From Clostridia bacterium (lineage in GTDB: Bacteria; Bacillota; Clostridia; Christensenellales; Aristaeellaceae): 64,000 bases of DNA. The notes under the pieces were generated by a model. That model did no database searches. It was given only the letters and a program-made list of their open reading frames with translations, and was not told the origin of the DNA. Location: positions 27,215 to 91,214 of the forward strand of contig JAFXVR010000006.1 of NCBI GenBank assembly GCA_017534885.1, read 5' to 3'. Positions 1 through 9,074 of this stretch are shown here, in pieces. Each line of letters begins with the position of its first letter. Positions within the stretch are counted from its first letter, which is position 1. The translations under genes and the position numbers were made by a program.

Positions 1-560
1 ATTCCTGAAAATGAATTCTGATCCGCAAACAATGCAGCGGCAATGGTGTATTTCCGGTTCTGTCCGATCAGGCCCAGGGTTCTCAGCACATCATTGCTGA
101 CCTCATCTATTCCCAGGATTTCTTTCAGCTTTTTGCCGAGATAATGGAACTGCAGCGTGTTTTCCCCGCAGGGCAGACTTTCGTAATAAAGATTCTCACC
201 CTCCAGCGTCAGCCGCTTCAGTTCCACCTGGTCTGCCTCTACCGTGGCCGTGTCACTTCTGCGGTATGCCTTGCCTTTGTACAGATATGGTTTGTATCTG
301 CCCTCGGCGACCTCCAGCCGGATCACTTTCGTCTGACTGTCAATGCTGAGGGTATAATCCGGCTTTGGATGAATGCTGTCATTGATCCGGTTCTCCAGAT
401 CCAGACAAGCGCTTTTCGGATCGCTGATGCCTGTCGGTTTCCCTTGGTCATCCACGCCGAACAGAATGGTTCCATTGCCGAAATTCGCAAAGGCGCTGAC
501 TGTCTTCAGAAATGTACTGGTGATCTCCTGCTTGAACTCAAGCGAGCGGCTCTCTTTCAC
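1..560 (-). CDS. AlbA_2 (Schlafen-type) domain protein, 3' end outside window
   Basis: The first 186 codons are present and the gene continues past base 1. The N-terminus reads VKESRSLEFKQEIT, followed by SAFANFGNGTILFGVDDQG and a KGKAYRRSDTATVEA segment. This is the typical layout of the AlbA_2 domain found in bacterial putative transcriptional regulators and ATP-binding proteins, which often end in a winged helix (not visible here). The start is the GTG at 560, because a GGAGGG Shine-Dalgarno lies just upstream and no ATG is better placed. It is transcribed away from the window and is separated from the 3' end of asnB by 120 bp carrying repeated motifs (604-664). What it binds or regulates is unknown. 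Confidence 0.8.
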   Translation of the reverse strand, partial: MKESRSLEFKQEITSTFLKTVSAFANFGNGTILFGVDDQGKPTGISDPKSACLDLENRINDSIHPKPDYTLSIDSQTKVIRLEVAEGRYKPYLYKGKAYRRSDTATVEADQVELKRLTLEGENLYYESLPCGENTLQFHYLGKKLKEILGIDEVSNDVLRTLGLIGQNRKYTIAAALFADQNSFSG

Positions 561-603
561 GGTGAATCCCTCCGTTCCGTTACGAAGGAATCATATCACA
601 GCT

Positions 604-664
604 GCAACGCAAATGCAACGCAAATTTTTTCGTCTCATTTGCGTTGCAAAAATGAAACGCAAAT
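604..664. repeat. Cluster of 11-bp repeats upstream of the AlbA_2 gene
   Basis: GCAACGCAAAT occurs at 604-614 and again immediately at 615-625, in inverted form (ATTTGCGTTGC) at 637-647, and partially (AAACGCAAAT) at 655-664. The four copies lie 44-104 bp upstream of the GTG start of the AlbA_2 gene, in AT-rich DNA, so they are candidate operator sites for that gene. That role is inferred from position and repetition only. Confidence 0.6.
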
Positions 665-680
665 TTGCTTTTCGTTTCAC

Positions 681-2261
681 TTATTCGCCGCTGGCCCCGT
701 AGTTGCTCAGCACCCGGGCCGAGGGATCGTCCACGTTGCAGCCGGGCCAGGTTTTGTTGGGCATCCAGTAATCGGGGATCATGGCCGCCTGGCCGGGATA
801 GAAGCGCTCAAACAGCTCCCGGTAGAGCAGACTCTCCTTGGTGAAGGGCCGGCGGTAATCATATTTCGCCGCCTTTTCGGCAAATTCCTTGTCGGTGTAG
901 GTTCTTTCCGCCAGGGCTTTCAGATCGTTGACCATGGAGTGGCCCACGGCGTCGGAGAAGGCCGCCTTCTGCCGCCAGAGGATCTCGTCGGGCAGGATGT
1001 GATCATCGGCGAAGGCCTTGCGGATCAGGTACTTGCCCATGTTGTGCGTGTTCATCTTCAGCTCCGGGTCGATGCTCATGGCGTAGCGGACGAACTTCAG
1101 GTCGCCGAAGGGCACCCGGGCTTCCAGGCTGTTGACGGAAATGCAGCGGTCGGCCCGCAGCACATCATAGACGTGCAGCTCCCGGATGCGCTTCTCCGCC
1201 TCCTCCTGGAAAGCGGCCGCGTCCGGCGCGAAGTCCGTGTACTTGTAGCCGAAGAGCTCATCGGAGATCTCGCCCGTCAGCAGGACGCGGACGTCCGTGT
1301 GCTCATGGATCCACTTGCAGACCAGGTACATGCCGATGGAGGCGCGGATGGTGGTGATGTCCCAGGTGCCCAGCAGCTCCACCACTGCGGGCAGGGCGTC
1401 CAGCACGTCTTTTTCGGAGATGATGACCTCGGTGTGGTCGCTGCCGATGTAATCGGCCACTATCCGGGCGTACTTCAGGTCGATGGCGTCGATGTCCATG
1501 CCGATGGCGAAGGTGCGGATGGGCTTGTCCAGCATCTGCTGGGCGATGGCGCAGACCAGGGAGGAGTCCAGGCCGCCGGAGAGCAGGAAGCCCACCGGCG
1601 CGTCGGCGTCCAGGCGCTTCTGCACCCCGTCCATCAGCAGGCGGCGGAGCTTGGGGCAGACCTCCTCCTCGGTCTTCATGGTGAAATAGCCCACATAGGC
1701 CGGGTCGGCGTACTGGATGAAGTTTCCGTCCATCCAGTAGTGTCCGGGCGGGAAGGGGAGGATGTGAGCGCACAGGCCCATCAGGTTCTTGGGTTCGCTG
1801 GCGAAGGCCCATTCCCCGTCCGGAAGCCTGCCGTAGTACAGGGGGCGGATGCCGATGGGGTCCCGGGCGGCGATGAGCTTTTTCTTCTCCCCGTCCCAGA
1901 GGATCAGGGCGAACTCCGCGTCTAAGGTCTTGAACATCTCCACGCCGTACTCGTGGTAGAGGGGCAGGAGGATCTCGCAGTCAGACTGGCTCTGCAGCTC
2001 GTATTTGCTGAGCAGCCGATCCCGCAGGGGGCGGAAGCCGTACAGCTCCCCGTTGCAGACCACCGCGTCCTCATTCAGATGGAAGGGCTGCATGCCGCGC
2101 TCGTCCAGGCCCATGATAGCCAGGCGGTGGAAGCCCAGGTAGCCGCAGGGAATCCCCTCGAAGCGGCTCATGTCCGGGCCGCGGGAAACCGTGCGGCTGA
2201 AGCCCTCCTTCAGCTTCTCCACCGGGATGGACTTGCTGGTGACGCCGTAGATGGAACACAT
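681..2261 (-). CDS. asnB: Asparagine synthase (glutamine-hydrolysing)
   Basis: A 526-residue class II amidotransferase that makes asparagine from aspartate, ATP and glutamine. The ATG at 2261 is chosen because it puts the nucleophilic cysteine at position 2 (MCSIYG, exposed after Met removal) and has GGAGG 8 nt upstream; an in-frame GTG three codons earlier overlaps that Shine-Dalgarno. The N-terminal glutaminase half (about 1-190) contains RGPD and CNGELYG. The synthetase half carries the PP-loop SGGLDSS that binds ATP. It is divergent from glnA, with both promoters in the shared intergenic region, and is preceded by a T-box leader. Length and motifs are normal for AsnB. Confidence 0.96.
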   Translation of the reverse strand: MCSIYGVTSKSIPVEKLKEGFSRTVSRGPDMSRFEGIPCGYLGFHRLAIMGLDERGMQPFHLNEDAVVCNGELYGFRPLRDRLLSKYELQSQSDCEILLPLYHEYGVEMFKTLDAEFALILWDGEKKKLIAARDPIGIRPLYYGRLPDGEWAFASEPKNLMGLCAHILPFPPGHYWMDGNFIQYADPAYVGYFTMKTEEEVCPKLRRLLMDGVQKRLDADAPVGFLLSGGLDSSLVCAIAQQMLDKPIRTFAIGMDIDAIDLKYARIVADYIGSDHTEVIISEKDVLDALPAVVELLGTWDITTIRASIGMYLVCKWIHEHTDVRVLLTGEISDELFGYKYTDFAPDAAAFQEEAEKRIRELHVYDVLRADRCISVNSLEARVPFGDLKFVRYAMSIDPELKMNTHNMGKYLIRKAFADDHILPDEILWRQKAAFSDAVGHSMVNDLKALAERTYTDKEFAEKAAKYDYRRPFTKESLLYRELFERFYPGQAAMIPDYWMPNKTWPGCNVDDPSARVLSNYGASGE

Positions 2262-2545
2262 AAATGGCACCTCCGTTCACTGGTCGGCAATCGCTCTGAT
2301 ATTTCAGGACGAAGGCCGCCGCTCCGTGGTGCCACCTGATTTGCTTCTCTTCAGGGCTCTGTCAAGCCCCGGCGGCTGTAACGTGCCGCCCGCACGCCGC
2401 CCCTACTCGGCTTCCGCCTTTGGGTTTGGACTTGGAAGGGTTCTTCGCCTGAAGGCTCATACGGGACTCGCACCAACGCCCGCTCTCTGGGATGCCGCCG
2501 GTCAGGGTACTTTGCTTCCGCATCGCTTTGCGCTGTGAAATTGGC
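2262..2545 (-). ncRNA. T-box riboswitch leader of asnB, probably Asn-specific
   Basis: Read on the minus strand, the leader has the Stem I signature CAGAGAGCGGGCGTTGGTG, a GAGTAGG linker, CGTTACAG, and the T-box AGGTGGCACCACGGAG (2337-2322). A candidate specifier AAC, the Asn codon, lies at 2442-2440, at a spacing similar to that of the UGG specifier in the trpS leader of this window. No U-run follows the T-box before the start codon, unlike the trpS leader. UGGCACC of the T-box (2334-2328) is complementary to GGUGCCA (2271-2265), which overlaps the asnB Shine-Dalgarno, so control of translation is possible. The specifier and mechanism are inferred; the T-box identity is clear. Confidence 0.88.
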
Positions 2546-2548
2546 TGT

Positions 2549-2577
2549 ATCTTATCACGGCTGGAAACGGCTGTCAA
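2549..2577 (-). promoter_or_regulatory. Sigma-A-type promoter of asnB
   Basis: TTGACA (2577-2572), a 17-bp spacer and TAAGAT (2554-2549) on the minus strand, directly upstream of the T-box leader. This is a near-consensus housekeeping promoter. Confidence 0.85.
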
Positions 2578-2682
2578 GACCAAATTTTGCAATTCCACAC
2601 CTGCGAAAATGCATTTTAATGAAGATATTTGTCATGAGCACCAAAAAACAGCAGGAAAACAATCGATGCGTGTCATTCCTGC

Positions 2683-2711
2683 TTGACATCGCCCGCAGGC
2701 TGTGCTATGAT
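2683..2711 (+). promoter_or_regulatory. Sigma-A-type promoter of glnA
   Basis: TTGACA (2683-2688), a 17-bp spacer and TATGAT (2706-2711). Transcription would begin near 2718, leaving a leader of about 72 nt before the glnA start. Confidence 0.85.
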
Positions 2712-2722
2712 GCCTCCAGACA

Positions 2723-2765
2723 AGGCAAGGGGGTCATGTCCAGTGACCTTTCTCGCCTGTTTTTT
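2723..2765 (+). terminator. Attenuator-like terminator in the glnA leader
   Basis: A stem-loop with arms AGGCAAGGGGGTCA and TGACCTTTCTCGCCT is followed by a run of six T and a second T-rich stretch. It lies between the promoter and the glnA Shine-Dalgarno (AAGGAGG), so most transcripts could stop here unless antitermination occurs. The downstream ANTAR protein NitR is the obvious candidate antiterminator, as shown for the glnA-nitR-gltAB cluster of Clostridium saccharobutylicum. A textbook ANTAR pair of hexaloop hairpins was not recognised. Confidence 0.65.
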
Positions 2766-2789
2766 GATTTTTGACAAGGAGGCTTCGCC

Positions 2790-4121
2790 ATGAGCAAGTA
2801 CACGAAGGAAGACGTCATCCGCCTGGTCCGGGAAGGCGATGTGGAGTTCATCCGCATGCAGTTCACCGATATCTTCGGCCAGCTTAAAAATGTGGCCATC
2901 ACCGCCAGCCAGATCGAAAAGGCCGTGAACAACCAGATCATGATCGACGGCAGTTCCATCGAGGGCTTTGTCCGCATCAACGAGAGCGATCAGTATCTGT
3001 GGCCGGATCTGGACACCTTCGCCATCCTGCCCTGGCGGCCCCAGACCGGCAAGGTGGCGCGCCTGATCTGCGATGTGCACAACCCGGACGGCAGCCCCTT
3101 CGCCGGAGACCCGCGCGGCGTGCTGAAGAAGGTGCTGGCCCACGCGGCGGAGCTGGGCTATTCCTTCAACGTCGGCCCGGAGATGGAGTTCTTCCTCTTC
3201 CAGACGGACGAGCAGGGCAAGCCCACCACCACCACCTCCGATGAGGCCGGCTACTTCGACCTGGGCCCGCTGGACCACGGCGAGAGCACCCGGCGCGAGA
3301 TCTGCATGGCGCTGGAGCAGATGGGCTTCGAGATCGAGGCCAGTCATCACGAGGTGGCCGCCGGCCAGCACGAGATCGACTTCAAGTATGCCGATGCCCT
3401 GGTTTCCGCCGACAACATCATGACCTTCAAGCTGGCGGTCAAGACCCTGGCCCAGAAGAACGGCCTGCACGCCACCTTCATGCCCAAGCCGGTATTCGGC
3501 ATCAACGGCAGCGGCATGCACACCAACATGAGCCTGTTCAGGGACGGGAAGAACGTCTTCGCCGATCCCAGCGACAAGCGGGGGCTCAGCAAGGAAGCCT
3601 ACAGCTTCATCGCCGGCATCCTGGCCCACGTCCGGGGCATGGCGGCCGTCACCAACCCGCTGGTGAACAGCTACAAGCGCCTGGTGCCGGGCTATGAGGC
3701 CCCCTGCTACCTGGCCTGGAGCGCCAGCAACCGCTCGGCCCTGATCCGCATCCCCGCCGCCCGCGGCATGGGCACCCGCGTGGAGCTCCGCTGCCCCGAC
3801 CCGAGCTGCAACCCCTACCTGAACATGGCGGTCTGCCTGGCGGCCGGCCTGGACGGCATTGAGAAGGGTCTGACCCCGCCGGAGGAGATCACCGAGAACA
3901 TCTTCGCCATGGACGCCGCGACCCGGGAGGCCAGGGACATCAAGTCCCTGCCCGGCACCCTGATCGAGGCCGTGGAATGCCTGCAGGCAGACGAGGTCAT
4001 CTGCTCGGCCCTGGGCGAGCACGTGCTGAGCCAGTATGTGGAGGGCAAGAAGAAGGAGTGGGACGCCTACCGCACGCACGTCAGCAAGTGGGAAATCGAC
4101 CGCTATATCGTGATGTACTGA
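2790..4121 (+). CDS. glnA: Glutamine synthetase, type I (alpha-like)
   Basis: A 443-residue enzyme condensing ammonia with glutamate at the cost of ATP. It has the N-terminal DGSSIEGF signature, the EMEFFLF and [12 protein letters not shown] metal/glutamate-binding segments, the ATP-site [12 protein letters not shown] stretch, and [13 protein letters not shown] near the C-terminus. Its length matches the non-adenylylated GSI-alpha class of Firmicutes, and I see no adenylylation-site tyrosine segment. An AAGGAGG ribosome site precedes the ATG. An attenuator-like hairpin lies in the leader, and the ANTAR regulator nitR follows after 96 bp. It feeds glutamine to the amidotransferases encoded on both sides. 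Confidence 0.97.
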   Translation: MSKYTKEDVIRLVREGDVEFIRMQFTDIFGQLKNVAITASQIEKAVNNQIMIDGSSIEGFVRINESDQYLWPDLDTFAILPWRPQTGKVARLICDVHNPDGSPFAGDPRGVLKKVLAHAAELGYSFNVGPEMEFFLFQTDEQGKPTTTTSDEAGYFDLGPLDHGESTRREICMALEQMGFEIEASHHEVAAGQHEIDFKYADALVSADNIMTFKLAVKTLAQKNGLHATFMPKPVFGINGSGMHTNMSLFRDGKNVFADPSDKRGLSKEAYSFIAGILAHVRGMAAVTNPLVNSYKRLVPGYEAPCYLAWSASNRSALIRIPAARGMGTRVELRCPDPSCNPYLNMAVCLAAGLDGIEKGLTPPEEITENIFAMDAATREARDIKSLPGTLIEAVECLQADEVICSALGEHVLSQYVEGKKKEWDAYRTHVSKWEIDRYIVMY

Positions 4122-4145
4122 GGAGTTACAGCCAATACAGCTGAG

Positions 4146-4203
4146 GACCCGAAGGAGTCCAGAGGGCGATCGGAAAGCCCTCTGGTCGATGCAAAGCATC
4201 GAA
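4146..4203. repeat. Intergenic paired-hairpin element, copy B1
   Basis: Two adjacent perfect stem-loops lie between glnA and nitR: CCAGAGGGC (4159-4167) pairs with GCCCTCTGG (4177-4185), and TCGATGC-AAA-GCATCGA spans 4186-4202. Read on the minus strand it matches the B family at 22096, 33147 and 41485. No T-run follows, so it is more likely an RNA stability or processing element, or an extragenic palindrome, than a terminator. Confidence 0.75.
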
Positions 4204-4217
4204 AGAAGGTGAGGACA

Positions 4218-4745
4218 GTGGCCAGGATTGTGATTGCGGGGAGCTCGGAGCAGAGCCGTGAACAGCTGTCGAAGCTGCTGTCCTCCTCCGGCTATCCGGT
4301 CTATCGCCTTTGTACCCATGCCGGGGAACTGCGCCGGGTGCTGAACGACTGTGACGACGGGCTGCTGATCCTCGCGGGTCAGCTCCCGGACTGCAGCGCG
4401 GACGAGCTCTTCTGGGATTACGGGGCGCAGGTGCAGATTCTGCTGATCGCAAAACCGCCGGTGCTGGAGGCCTGCGACGAAACCGGCATCTTCCGCCTGG
4501 CGCTGCCCGCTTCCCGGCAGGCCGTGCTGGGCGCTGTCGAGATGCTGACCCAGCTGCACCGGATGCGCCTGCCCAGGCGCGGCGCTGACGGCAGGGAACT
4601 GATCGAAGAGGCCAAGCGGCTGCTCATGCGGCGCGACGGGCTCACCGAACCCCAGGCGCACCGGGTTTTGCAGCAGTACGCCATGAACCACGGCTTGCGG
4701 ATGGCCGATTATGCCGCGCAAATCATCAAGGGAGATGGAGGGTAA
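4218..4745 (+). CDS. nitR: ANTAR-domain antiterminator, NitR-like
   Basis: A 175-residue protein with a receiver-like N-terminal half (about 1-120) and a C-terminal ANTAR RNA-binding domain (about 125-172), which contains EEAKRLLMRRDGLTEPQAH and a terminal ADYAAQII helix. The receiver lacks the usual phosphoacceptor Asp (the strand reads LLILAGQLPD), so it is unlikely to be phosphorylated in the canonical way. The GTG at 4218 is preferred because AGAAGG lies 8 nt upstream; a GTG at 4209 overlaps that site. The order glnA-nitR-gltBD is known from clostridia, where NitR antiterminates nitrogen-assimilation transcripts. The role here rests on that synteny and on the attenuator in the glnA leader. 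Confidence 0.85.
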   Translation: MARIVIAGSSEQSREQLSKLLSSSGYPVYRLCTHAGELRRVLNDCDDGLLILAGQLPDCSADELFWDYGAQVQILLIAKPPVLEACDETGIFRLALPASRQAVLGAVEMLTQLHRMRLPRRGADGRELIEEAKRLLMRRDGLTEPQAHRVLQQYAMNHGLRMADYAAQIIKGDGG

Positions 4746-4750
4746 GAGCT

Positions 4751-7700
4751 ATGCGGGATCCGCAATATCCTCTTTACCGTGAAGAACTGGAGCATGAGAG
4801 CTGCGGCGTCGGCGCGATCGCGGATCTGACCGGCAAGGCGACCCACCGCACGGTGGATCAGGCGCTGTCCATTGTGGAGCGCCTGGCCCACCGGGCGGGG
4901 AGCGACGCCCTGGGCACCACCGGCGACGGCGTCGGCATCATGACCGAGCTTCCCCACGCACTGTTTTCCGCCTGGGCCCAGGAAGAGGGCATCTGCCTGG
5001 GCAATGCGGGCGACTACGGCGTGGGGATGTTCTTTTTGCCGGAGGATGAGGTCGGCGCGGAGAACACCCGCCGCATTTTTAACCAGCTGGCCGCCTCGGA
5101 AGGCATGACGGTGCTCGGCTGGCGCGATGTGCCCTGCCATCCGGCCCAGCTGGGGGCCGGCGCGCGCCGCACCATGCCCCGCATCCGGCAATGCTTCCTG
5201 AAGCGGCCCGCAAACGCCGCCGCCGGACTTGATTTTGACCGGCGGCTGTATGTATTGCGCCGGGTCTTTGAAAAGCAGGATACCGATACGTATGTCTGCT
5301 CCCTGTCCTGCCGGACGATTGTGTACAAGGGCATGATGCTGGTCAGCCAGCTGCGCTCCTTCTATGACGATCTGCAGGACGTGCGCTATGTCTCGCGGAT
5401 GGCCATGGTGCACTCCCGCTTCTCCACCAACACCTTCCCCTCCTGGAGCAAGGCGCATCCCCAGCGGATGCTCCTGCACAACGGGGAGATCAACACGATC
5501 CGGGGCAACCACGACCGGATGAAGGCCCGGGAGGAGACCATGCGCTCGCCCGTGATGGGCAGCGAAATGGCCCGGGTGCTGCCGGTGGTGGCTGAAGGCG
5601 GCAGCGACAGCCAGATGCTGGACAATACCCTGGAATTCCTCGCGATGAACGGCTTTCCGCTGCCGCTGGCGGGGATGATCCTCCTGCCGGAGCCCTGGCA
5701 GGGAGCAAGGCGGGATAAGCCCTGGCGCGACCTGTACCGTTACTACGCCACGATGATGGAGCCCTGGGACGGCCCGGCGGCCATCCTTTATTCCGACGGC
5801 GAAAAGGTCTGCGCGTCCCTGGACCGCAACGGCCTGCGCCCCCTGCGCTGCGCCCTGACCGACGATCACCGCCTGATCCTCTCCTCGGAGGCCGGCGTTC
5901 TGTTCGAGGAAAACGCGCACATCCTCCGCCGCTGGAAGCTGACGGGCGGCGATGTGCTGCAGGCCGACCTGCGCACGGGCGAACTGCTGGAGAGCGAGGC
6001 GCTGAAAGCCCGCTACGCCCAGGCCCATCCGTATTCCGCGTGGATGGAAAAGCTGATCACGCTGGATGGGCTGCCGGGGGGAGAAAAAGCCGAAGAGGGG
6101 ATTGACGAGACGCAGAGACGGAAGCTGACAAAGGCTTTCCACTACACCTGGGAGGATCTGCACGACATCCTGCTGCCCATGGCGGTCAGCGGCGCGGAGC
6201 CCATTGTTTCCATGGGCGCGGACGAGCCGCTGGCGGCGCTTTCCAAGACGCATCCCTCCCTGTTTGACTACTTCAGGCAGCGCTTCGCCCAGGTGACCAA
6301 TCCGCCCATCGACGCCCTGCGGGAGGAGATCAAGACCGACTGTTCCATCTACATCGGGGACGACGGCAACCTGCTCTCGGACGGGCCGGACAACTGCACC
6401 GTGCTGGAGCTTCCCTCCCCCGTCCTGACCGGGGAGGAGCTGGAGCGGATCCGTGGGATCGATCATCCGGCCTTTTCCGTGCGCACGGTTTCCCTGCTGT
6501 ACGCCTCACAGCGCTCCCTCCGGGACGCGCTGGACGCCTTCTTTGCCGAATGCGACCGGGCCTGTGCGGACGGGATCAACATCCTGATCCTGACCGACCG
6601 GGGGATGGACGGGACGCACCTGGCCATCCCGTCCCTGCTGGCGGTCTCGGCGCTGGAACAGCATCTCATTCACATCAAGAAGCGCACGGCGGTATCGGTC
6701 ATTCTGGAGAGCGGCGAGCCCCGGGACGTGCACCAGCTCGCGCTGCTGGTGGCCTTCGGTGCCCGGGCGGTGAACCCCTGGCTGGCCCACGCCTGCATCC
6801 GGGCGCTGTGCGCGGAGGGACAGGTGTCCAAGAGCCCTGAGGAGGCCATTCGGGATTACGACAGCGCCCTGACCGCGGGCGTGCTCAAAATCGCCTCCAA
6901 GATGGGCGTCTCCACCCTGCAGGCCTACCAGAGCGCCCAGCTCTTCGAGGCCGTGGGCCTGGACGGGCCGTTTGTGGAGCGGTATTTTTCGAACACCCCT
7001 TATGTGCTGGGCGGAACAGACCTGAACAAGGTGGAGGCCGACAGCCGGCATCACCACGCCGAGGCTTTCACCGCCCGCGCGGAGAAGGGCCTTCCGAGCA
7101 TCGGCGTTCACCGGCTGCGCACGGGGGAAGGCGCGGAAGAGCACCTCTATGCCCCCGAGACCATTCATCTGCTGCAGCAGGCGGTCTGGACGGACAGCCG
7201 GGAACTGTTTGACCGGTATGCCGCCCGGGTGGAAAACGAAGGGCCGCGCACCATCCGCTCGATGCTGACCTTTGCCTTTGACGCCTGCCGGCCCGTCCCG
7301 CTGGAGGAGGTTGAGCCGGCCGGCGAGATCGTGAAGCGCTTCCGCACCGGGGCCATGAGCTACGGCTCTATCTCCCGGGAAGCCCACGAGTGCATGGCGC
7401 AGGCCATGAACCATCTGGGCGGGAAGTCCAACAGCGGCGAGGGCGGCGAGCTGCCGGAGCGCTTCGGCACCGGGCTGAACTCCGCCATCAAGCAGGTGGC
7501 CTCGGGGCGCTTCGGCGTGACGCGGGAATACCTGCTCTCCGCCAAAGAGATTCAGATCAAGATGGCCCAGGGCGCCAAGCCCGGCGAGGGCGGGCACCTG
7601 CCCGGCGCGAAGGTGACGGAGGACGTGGCGAAGACCCGCTGCTCCACCCCGGGCATCTCCCTGATCTCCCCGCCGCCGCACCACGATATCTATTCTATTG

Positions 7701-9070
7701 AAGACTTGGCGGAGCTGATCTATGACCTGCAGTGCGCCAATGAGCAGGCCAAAGTCACCGTGAAGCTGGTGTCCTCCACCGGCGTGGGCACCATTGCCAG
7801 CGGCGTGGCCAAGGCCGGGGCGGGCGGAATCCTGATTTCCGGCGGCGAGGGCGGCACCGGCGCGGCGCCCATGAGCAGCGTGCACCACGCGGGCCTGCCC
7901 TGGGAGATCGGCCTGGCGGAAGCCCATCAGGTGCTCTGCCGCAACCGGCTGCGCCAGAAGGTGACGCTGGAGACCGACGGCAAGCTCATGACCGGGCACG
8001 ACGTGGCGGTGGCCCTGCTGCTGGGCGCGGAGGAATTCGGCTTTGCCACCGCGCCGCTGGTCACCATGGGCTGCCGGATGATGCGGGTCTGCCACCTGGG
8101 CACCTGCCCCTTCGGCATCGCCACCCAGAACCCGGAGCTCCGCAAACGCTTCATCGGCAGGCCCGAGTACGTGGAGCGCTTCATGCGCTTCATCGCGGAG
8201 CAGCTCAGAGGCATCATGGCGAAGCTGGGCGCCCGCACCGTGAACGAGCTGGTGGGCCGCAGTGATCTGCTGGTGATGAAACCAGCCGCAGCCATGGATC
8301 TGTCCGACCTGACCGGCTTTGCCCGGAACACCCATTTCCAGCCGGAGGCCAGGCACGACTTCCGCCTGTCTGAGCGCACCGACGCCCGGCTTTTCCAGGA
8401 TCATGTCCACCTGATGACCACAGACCGGGCTTTCGGCACCCTGCTCAAAGGCAAGCGCCACATCCAGGCCCGGGGCTGCGGCGGCCAGTCCTTCGGCGCC
8501 TTCCTGCCGGAAGGACAGGAGATCACCCTGTACGGCGTGGCCAACGACTACCTCGGCAAGGGGCTTTCCGGCGGCACGCTGGCCATCTGCCCGCCGGTGG
8601 ACAGCCTCTGGCGGCTGGAGGACACCCTGATCGGCAACGTGGCGCTCTACGGCGCGACCTCCGGCTATGCCTTCATCGCCGGGATGGCGGGCGAGCGCTT
8701 CGCCGTGCGCAACTCCGGGGCCTGGGCCGTGGTCGAGGGCGTGGGGGATCACGGCTGCGAATACATGACCGGCGGCCGCGTGGCCGTGCTGGGCAGGGTT
8801 GGCGACAACTTTGCCGCGGGCATGTCCGGCGGCATCGCCTGGGTGCTGGATGAGGACGACACGCTCAGAGACCGCCTGAACCCCGGGCATGTGAAGCTTT
8901 ACGCCGTCCCTCCCGGGCAGGCGGGGGAGCTGCAGAGGCTCCTGAGCCTGCACGAGCGGGCCACCGGATCGAAAAAGGCGCGGGAAATCCTCTCCGCCTT
9001 TGACGCATATCTCCCGAAGTTCAAGGCGGTCATCTCCGACGAGTACCTGGCCTTCCTGAAAGGAGCGTGA
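4751..9070 (+). CDS. gltB: Glutamate synthase, large (alpha) subunit
   Basis: A 1439-residue subunit that moves the glutamine amide to 2-oxoglutarate. A short propeptide (1-17) precedes the catalytic Cys18 in HESCGVGAI. The type II glutaminase domain comes first, then the central domain, the FMN synthase domain (GGEGGTGAAPMSSVHHAG) and a 3Fe-4S site (MGCRMMRVCHLGTCPFG, three Cys in order). A glycine-rich GXGXG beta-helix ends the protein. Its length is within the usual range. It starts 5 bp after nitR and ends 4 bp before gltD, so the genes form one transcription unit with coupled translation. Confidence 0.96.
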   Translation: MRDPQYPLYREELEHESCGVGAIADLTGKATHRTVDQALSIVERLAHRAGSDALGTTGDGVGIMTELPHALFSAWAQEEGICLGNAGDYGVGMFFLPEDEVGAENTRRIFNQLAASEGMTVLGWRDVPCHPAQLGAGARRTMPRIRQCFLKRPANAAAGLDFDRRLYVLRRVFEKQDTDTYVCSLSCRTIVYKGMMLVSQLRSFYDDLQDVRYVSRMAMVHSRFSTNTFPSWSKAHPQRMLLHNGEINTIRGNHDRMKAREETMRSPVMGSEMARVLPVVAEGGSDSQMLDNTLEFLAMNGFPLPLAGMILLPEPWQGARRDKPWRDLYRYYATMMEPWDGPAAILYSDGEKVCASLDRNGLRPLRCALTDDHRLILSSEAGVLFEENAHILRRWKLTGGDVLQADLRTGELLESEALKARYAQAHPYSAWMEKLITLDGLPGGEKAEEGIDETQRRKLTKAFHYTWEDLHDILLPMAVSGAEPIVSMGADEPLAALSKTHPSLFDYFRQRFAQVTNPPIDALREEIKTDCSIYIGDDGNLLSDGPDNCTVLELPSPVLTGEELERIRGIDHPAFSVRTVSLLYASQRSLRDALDAFFAECDRACADGINILILTDRGMDGTHLAIPSLLAVSALEQHLIHIKKRTAVSVILESGEPRDVHQLALLVAFGARAVNPWLAHACIRALCAEGQVSKSPEEAIRDYDSALTAGVLKIASKMGVSTLQAYQSAQLFEAVGLDGPFVERYFSNTPYVLGGTDLNKVEADSRHHHAEAFTARAEKGLPSIGVHRLRTGEGAEEHLYAPETIHLLQQAVWTDSRELFDRYAARVENEGPRTIRSMLTFAFDACRPVPLEEVEPAGEIVKRFRTGAMSYGSISREAHECMAQAMNHLGGKSNSGEGGELPERFGTGLNSAIKQVASGRFGVTREYLLSAKEIQIKMAQGAKPGEGGHLPGAKVTEDVAKTRCSTPGISLISPPPHHDIYSIEDLAELIYDLQCANEQAKVTVKLVSSTGVGTIASGVAKAGAGGILISGGEGGTGAAPMSSVHHAGLPWEIGLAEAHQVLCRNRLRQKVTLETDGKLMTGHDVAVALLLGAEEFGFATAPLVTMGCRMMRVCHLGTCPFGIATQNPELRKRFIGRPEYVERFMRFIAEQLRGIMAKLGARTVNELVGRSDLLVMKPAAAMDLSDLTGFARNTHFQPEARHDFRLSERTDARLFQDHVHLMTTDRAFGTLLKGKRHIQARGCGGQSFGAFLPEGQEITLYGVANDYLGKGLSGGTLAICPPVDSLWRLEDTLIGNVALYGATSGYAFIAGMAGERFAVRNSGAWAVVEGVGDHGCEYMTGGRVAVLGRVGDNFAAGMSGGIAWVLDEDDTLRDRLNPGHVKLYAVPPGQAGELQRLLSLHERATGSKKAREILSAFDAYLPKFKAVISDEYLAFLKGA

Positions 9071-9074
9071 CGGT

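Noticed and set aside
144..1925. 593-residue frame opposite asnB
   Set aside because: Its sequence is low-complexity (many Val, Ala, Gly, His) and mirrors the asnB and AlbA_2 genes; GC-rich coding DNA here leaves long open antisense frames.
2712..2765. ANTAR dual-hexaloop target in the glnA leader
   Set aside because: Only one convincing hairpin (the terminator) is transcribed, and its loop does not show the A1/G4 hexaloop pattern; the upstream GCCT/AGGC stem lies before the likely transcription start.
2673..4721. 682-residue frame opposite glnA and nitR
   Set aside because: It is an antisense shadow with no ribosome site or recognisable motif; the same holds for long frames opposite gltB, carB, pyrG and rnj.
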